Assembly: GCA_964393615.1 (NCBI GenBank)
Contig: CAYMUR010000002.1
Location: 92,074 to 156,073, forward strand
From: CAYMUR01 sp964393615
Lineage (GTDB): Bacteria; Planctomycetota; Planctomycetia; Pirellulales; Pirellulaceae
Direction: 5' to 3'
DNA: 64,000 nucleotides
Part shown: positions 61,367-64,000 of the stretch, piece after piece
Layout of the letters: each line of letters begins with the position of its first letter
Position numbering within the stretch: position 1 is the first letter of the stretch
The notes under the pieces: generated by a model
Told to the model about the DNA's origin: nothing
The model's database searches: none
Seen by the model: only the letters and a program-made list of their open reading frames with translations
Made by a program: the position numbers and the translations under genes

Positions 61367-64000
61367 TTATTCGAGATACCGCCGCAGAATTACGGCCCGA
61401 TCGACGTTATGGTTTTTTCCTGGTTGGAAAGCCACCGGAATCGTTCGATCGACCATGTAAAATGAACGATGCCGTTTCACTTCACCGGTTTCCATGCCAA
61501 GTTCTAAACCAAGTTGTGCATTTCCCTGGGCATCCGGATCTTGTGCATCCAGCTCAAAATAACCCACGGTGATCCAGATGGCAAAAACATTCGAGCGGTT
61601 TGTCACCAAATTTGCTAATCGCTGGACGTTTTGATAAAAGAGATAACTATTTCGGTAAACCTCTTGTTGTGTATAGTTCGAGTTGTTTTCTTCTATGGCT
61701 GGCGCATCTTGTTGTTGATAGTTGTACATCATCAGAAGACGATTGTCTGGTTGACTGCTCGTGATATTGAGAGCTCGTCTGAGAATGGTGTCGTCAATGG
61801 CAAATTTGTTTCCAAAGTTGTCTGCAGGTGTGGAAGACAACAATCCTGGCGCCTTAAACGGGTTGGTAAAAAACGTGGAAACTGTTGTGTCTGAAACATC
61901 AAGTAGTCGATCCGTCACATTGCCAGAACCACGTCGAATCTGGCGCAACGTCTCAAAATCAGGCAAGTCGTGCAGGATTGGATTGCCCGTCACCGGATCG
62001 ACGTGACTGAATAGAATACCGTTCCAAACAGCCGGGCTATAAATGGTGTTGATATTAATACGTCCTGGTTCGCGGTATGTTGACACGGTGTGAAAAGGAG
62101 GATGGAACGACTCGGTTCCAGGCGTTTCGGTTCCAGGATTTTGCGAATCACCGGTCGCTTTGAACGTGGCCGCAGAGAGTTGCATGTTGGTTCCCTTGAA
62201 ATGGGATGGTACGTGCGTGCATTCAAAGAGGCGGAATAATTCTGTCTGTTCGTCGAAAAAGTTTAACAAATGATTAAATGGATTGTTGGACGATGTAGGC
62301 TCATACGGATTGTCGGTGGGATTAGCCAATGTAAACGTGGCCAGCAGGCGGGAGCTGCTTGTCTTAGGCACCTGCATCAATTCGTACTGGTTGACATAAG
62401 GACGATTGAGCCATGTTAACCAGGGAAATGGTTGGCCTGGTGGGGCTGGTGCCTCCGATCCTGGCAAGGACGGACCATAATTTCGGTTGAGAAATCCTAA
62501 TGTGTGCTGCAGGTTATAGGGGAACACGTGGTCGGTATTAGTTTTATTACGACCATAGTTAGGGACTCCCTGGCCATTGCCGGGAGCCGAAATGCTACCC
62601 TCCCAAACGCGACGAATCTCGCTGCGCCAAAGTTCGTTCGGCCAGGTTGGGTTAGGATTGTTGTCCACAAAGTCATCGCCTCGTTGCACCGTGACGAAAC
62701 GGTCGTTGACCGTATGTCGGTCCAGGTATCCCGGATCCTGATCGGATGTCTCTCCGTTGAATACGGTCAGATTGATAAAGGCTGAATCGATCGTGCGATA
62801 AGGATTCCTCGTGGGGTCGTATGGTTGTAGCGGATTAGCTAGACGTTGCAGATGTACCGTGCGAAAGTTGTCGATGGTACCATCCTTCATTAAGGCGTTT
62901 TGACCGGCTAGATCGCTGCCGAGATCGTCTCGGTTGGCGTCGGTGTCAAAGGGTATATCGGCCGGGTTGTCTGGATCGATCGGAGCGTACCCATCGGTTG
63001 GTTCTGAGATGCTTAAGCTGGGCGAATTGATAACGACTGCTGTGGGTCGGTGCCTGGCAGAATGGGACACCGAGTCGTTAGCCGTCGACGGATGTACTTG
63101 CACCGTGTCATTGGGGGCAGTGGGCGATGGAGAAAGATTGGGATTGAGTACAATTCTGTTTCGGGAATTTGGATCACTACCACTGTAGTCACCGATGAAC
63201 GTTGTATATTCATCAGCTGCTGTTGGTGGTCCCGAGGAGGAACCGATCACAGCGAATGTACCTGGCTCGACATGGTGGACTGGCTCGGTCGATGTGTAAA
63301 CTTTTTTTCCGTGTTGAACCTCGACAGGTACAGGCGTCACGAAATAAATGCTGCGTTCGATCTCTACTCGTGACAGTGGATCGCGTGGATGGTCTGGATC
63401 TTGATACTTTTCATCACCTGCGACGATGACCAGCCGCCAGACGGGTGCCGCAGACGCAACCGCGTCAGGATCATCAACGGGCACTCGTTTATTGAGAATG
63501 ACTCCAGCAGACCACTGTTCTGCTCCGAGGTCACCATTGTGATCATAATACAATTCCCCTGGAACTCGGGCATCCCCTTTCCAGGGGTTGTACAATTCGA
63601 TGAAACAGGCACTCTCAGGGCGAAACTTTTGATCAAAATGAGGATCCTCGGGAGTCGCATCATCGATGCCGTTGTCATTTTCTTCATCGGTTGTTTTTCT
63701 GTCATGAAACGCTAATGTTTCCGTGATTAATAATTCAGGGCGTTCACAACCCCACACCAAACCACGGTCGTTTCCCTCATCAGTCGAGATATCACCGTCG
63801 ACATTCCAACCGTTCGCCAGATTGGTGTCAAATTCAAACGGAGTCATAATCGAATCCGCATCACGAAAATCAACCGCATTAATAGCCCACTGGGCCAAGC
63901 CCTCAGCGGTTGTCAGGGGGGGTTGATTGGCTGGAAGGGTGACCGGGAACAACTGTCCCTGGAAATCAATCTCATTCTTGCGAAGAGCCATCAACAAAAC
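61367..64000 (-). CDS. Very large protein of a pilus/secretion-type operon, cut at window end
   Basis: At least 876 residues; the frame is open to the right edge, so the N-terminus is missing. I do not recognise the family. An LTD-like phrase ACFIELYNPWKGD (about nt 63580) and GRININTIYSPAVWNGIL, of the GRINxNT type seen in GspK-like minor pilins and related planctomycete proteins, are visible. Most of the rest is rich in Asp, Asn, Pro and Thr. It lies just upstream of the prepilin-like gene (15 nt), so it probably belongs to the same secretion or pilus apparatus. It may be a giant minor pilin that begins outside the window. No signal can be judged without the start. Confidence 0.75.
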   Translation of the reverse strand, partial: VLLMALRKNEIDFQGQLFPVTLPANQPPLTTAEGLAQWAINAVDFRDADSIMTPFEFDTNLANGWNVDGDISTDEGNDRGLVWGCERPELLITETLAFHDRKTTDEENDNGIDDATPEDPHFDQKFRPESACFIELYNPWKGDARVPGELYYDHNGDLGAEQWSAGVILNKRVPVDDPDAVASAAPVWRLVIVAGDEKYQDPDHPRDPLSRVEIERSIYFVTPVPVEVQHGKKVYTSTEPVHHVEPGTFAVIGSSSGPPTAADEYTTFIGDYSGSDPNSRNRIVLNPNLSPSPTAPNDTVQVHPSTANDSVSHSARHRPTAVVINSPSLSISEPTDGYAPIDPDNPADIPFDTDANRDDLGSDLAGQNALMKDGTIDNFRTVHLQRLANPLQPYDPTRNPYRTIDSAFINLTVFNGETSDQDPGYLDRHTVNDRFVTVQRGDDFVDNNPNPTWPNELWRSEIRRVWEGSISAPGNGQGVPNYGRNKTNTDHVFPYNLQHTLGFLNRNYGPSLPGSEAPAPPGQPFPWLTWLNRPYVNQYELMQVPKTSSSRLLATFTLANPTDNPYEPTSSNNPFNHLLNFFDEQTELFRLFECTHVPSHFKGTNMQLSAATFKATGDSQNPGTETPGTESFHPPFHTVSTYREPGRININTIYSPAVWNGILFSHVDPVTGNPILHDLPDFETLRQIRRGSGNVTDRLLDVSDTTVSTFFTNPFKAPGLLSSTPADNFGNKFAIDDTILRRALNITSSQPDNRLLMMYNYQQQDAPAIEENNSNYTQQEVYRNSYLFYQNVQRLANLVTNRSNVFAIWITVGYFELDAQDPDAQGNAQLGLELGMETGEVKRHRSFYMVDRTIPVAFQPGKNHNVDRAVILRRYLE

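Noticed and set aside
1..64000. CRISPR arrays, insertion sequences, rRNA genes or prophage
   Set aside because: No spaced direct repeats, transposase, integrase or rRNA-like sequence was seen; the repeats found are two-copy tandem duplications only.

Overview
The window looks like a chromosomal scaffold from a planctomycete, most likely an uncultured member of the Pirellulales/Pirellulaceae with roughly balanced base composition. The signs are: giant secreted proteins with an N-terminal LExR-like motif and type I dockerin-like C-termini; a Pirellula-type haem-binding (PVC) dehydrogenase/cytochrome; Tat-exported Gfo/Idh/MocA oxidoreductases; a DUF1080 (3-keto-disaccharide hydrolase) protein; a PEP-CTERM protein; a formylmethanofuran-dehydrogenase subunit A homologue (C1 transfer on tetrahydromethanopterin); and prepilin-like proteins beside very large secreted proteins. 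A run of ten N at 57702-57711 shows this is a scaffold with an unfilled gap. I see no rRNA, CRISPR array, insertion sequence or prophage.

Layout. 1-14.5 kb: two tandem giant paralogues (the first cut by the window edge), each combining LamG, lamin-tail (LTD), CotH-kinase-like, P-domain and dockerin modules. 14.7-17.7 kb: a PVC-type cytochrome/dehydrogenase. 17.75-19.5 kb (minus): a DNA methyltransferase fused to a GIY-YIG domain that seems to lack its catalytic Glu. 19.9-24.9 kb (minus): class IV aminotransferase, a tRNA-like remnant, a sulfotransferase, RecA with a long N-terminal extension, and the 2'-5' RNA ligase-like phosphodiesterase ThpR. 25.1-30.9 kb: an M20 peptidase, an SMP-30-like lactonase, an M24 peptidase, a Tat-exported Gfo/Idh/MocA protein and a DUF1080 protein, which together suggest peptide and sugar turnover in the cell envelope.

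31.2-36.5 kb: a surface-glycan set (SAM methyltransferase, sulfotransferase-like protein, membrane-anchored GT2, nucleotide-sugar epimerase/dehydratase, DegT/DnrJ-type sugar aminotransferase). It is followed by a second Tat Gfo/Idh/MocA protein, a HEAT-repeat protein and a TMTC-like membrane/TPR protein. 42.7-45.4 kb: a tungsten-type aldehyde:ferredoxin oxidoreductase homologue with a MoaD/ThiS sulfur carrier 6 nt downstream and a VOC protein. 45.4-50.2 kb: two DinB-like proteins flanking FhcA/FmdA, then an orphan DRE-TIM aldolase. 50.8-54 kb: a membrane protein behind an attenuator-like hairpin, a voltage-gated K+ channel with a zinc-ribbon tail, a small acidic protein and an RRM protein.

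54.3-57.8 kb: a secreted LTD/autotransporter-repeat/dockerin protein whose PEP-CTERM tail lies just past the assembly gap, out of the frame that the arbitrary ten N imply. 58.2-64 kb: a GT2-methyltransferase fusion, then (minus) a prepilin-like protein and a very large protein cut by the window end.

The points most worth a second look are the methyltransferase/GIY-YIG fusion, the PEP-CTERM tail across the gap, the AOR-MoaD pair, the recurring 15-21 bp tandem duplications (mostly between genes), the attenuator-like structure at 50.8 kb, the channel with a zinc ribbon, and RecA with a 76-residue extension. All domain assignments come from reading the sequence by eye; no database search was run.
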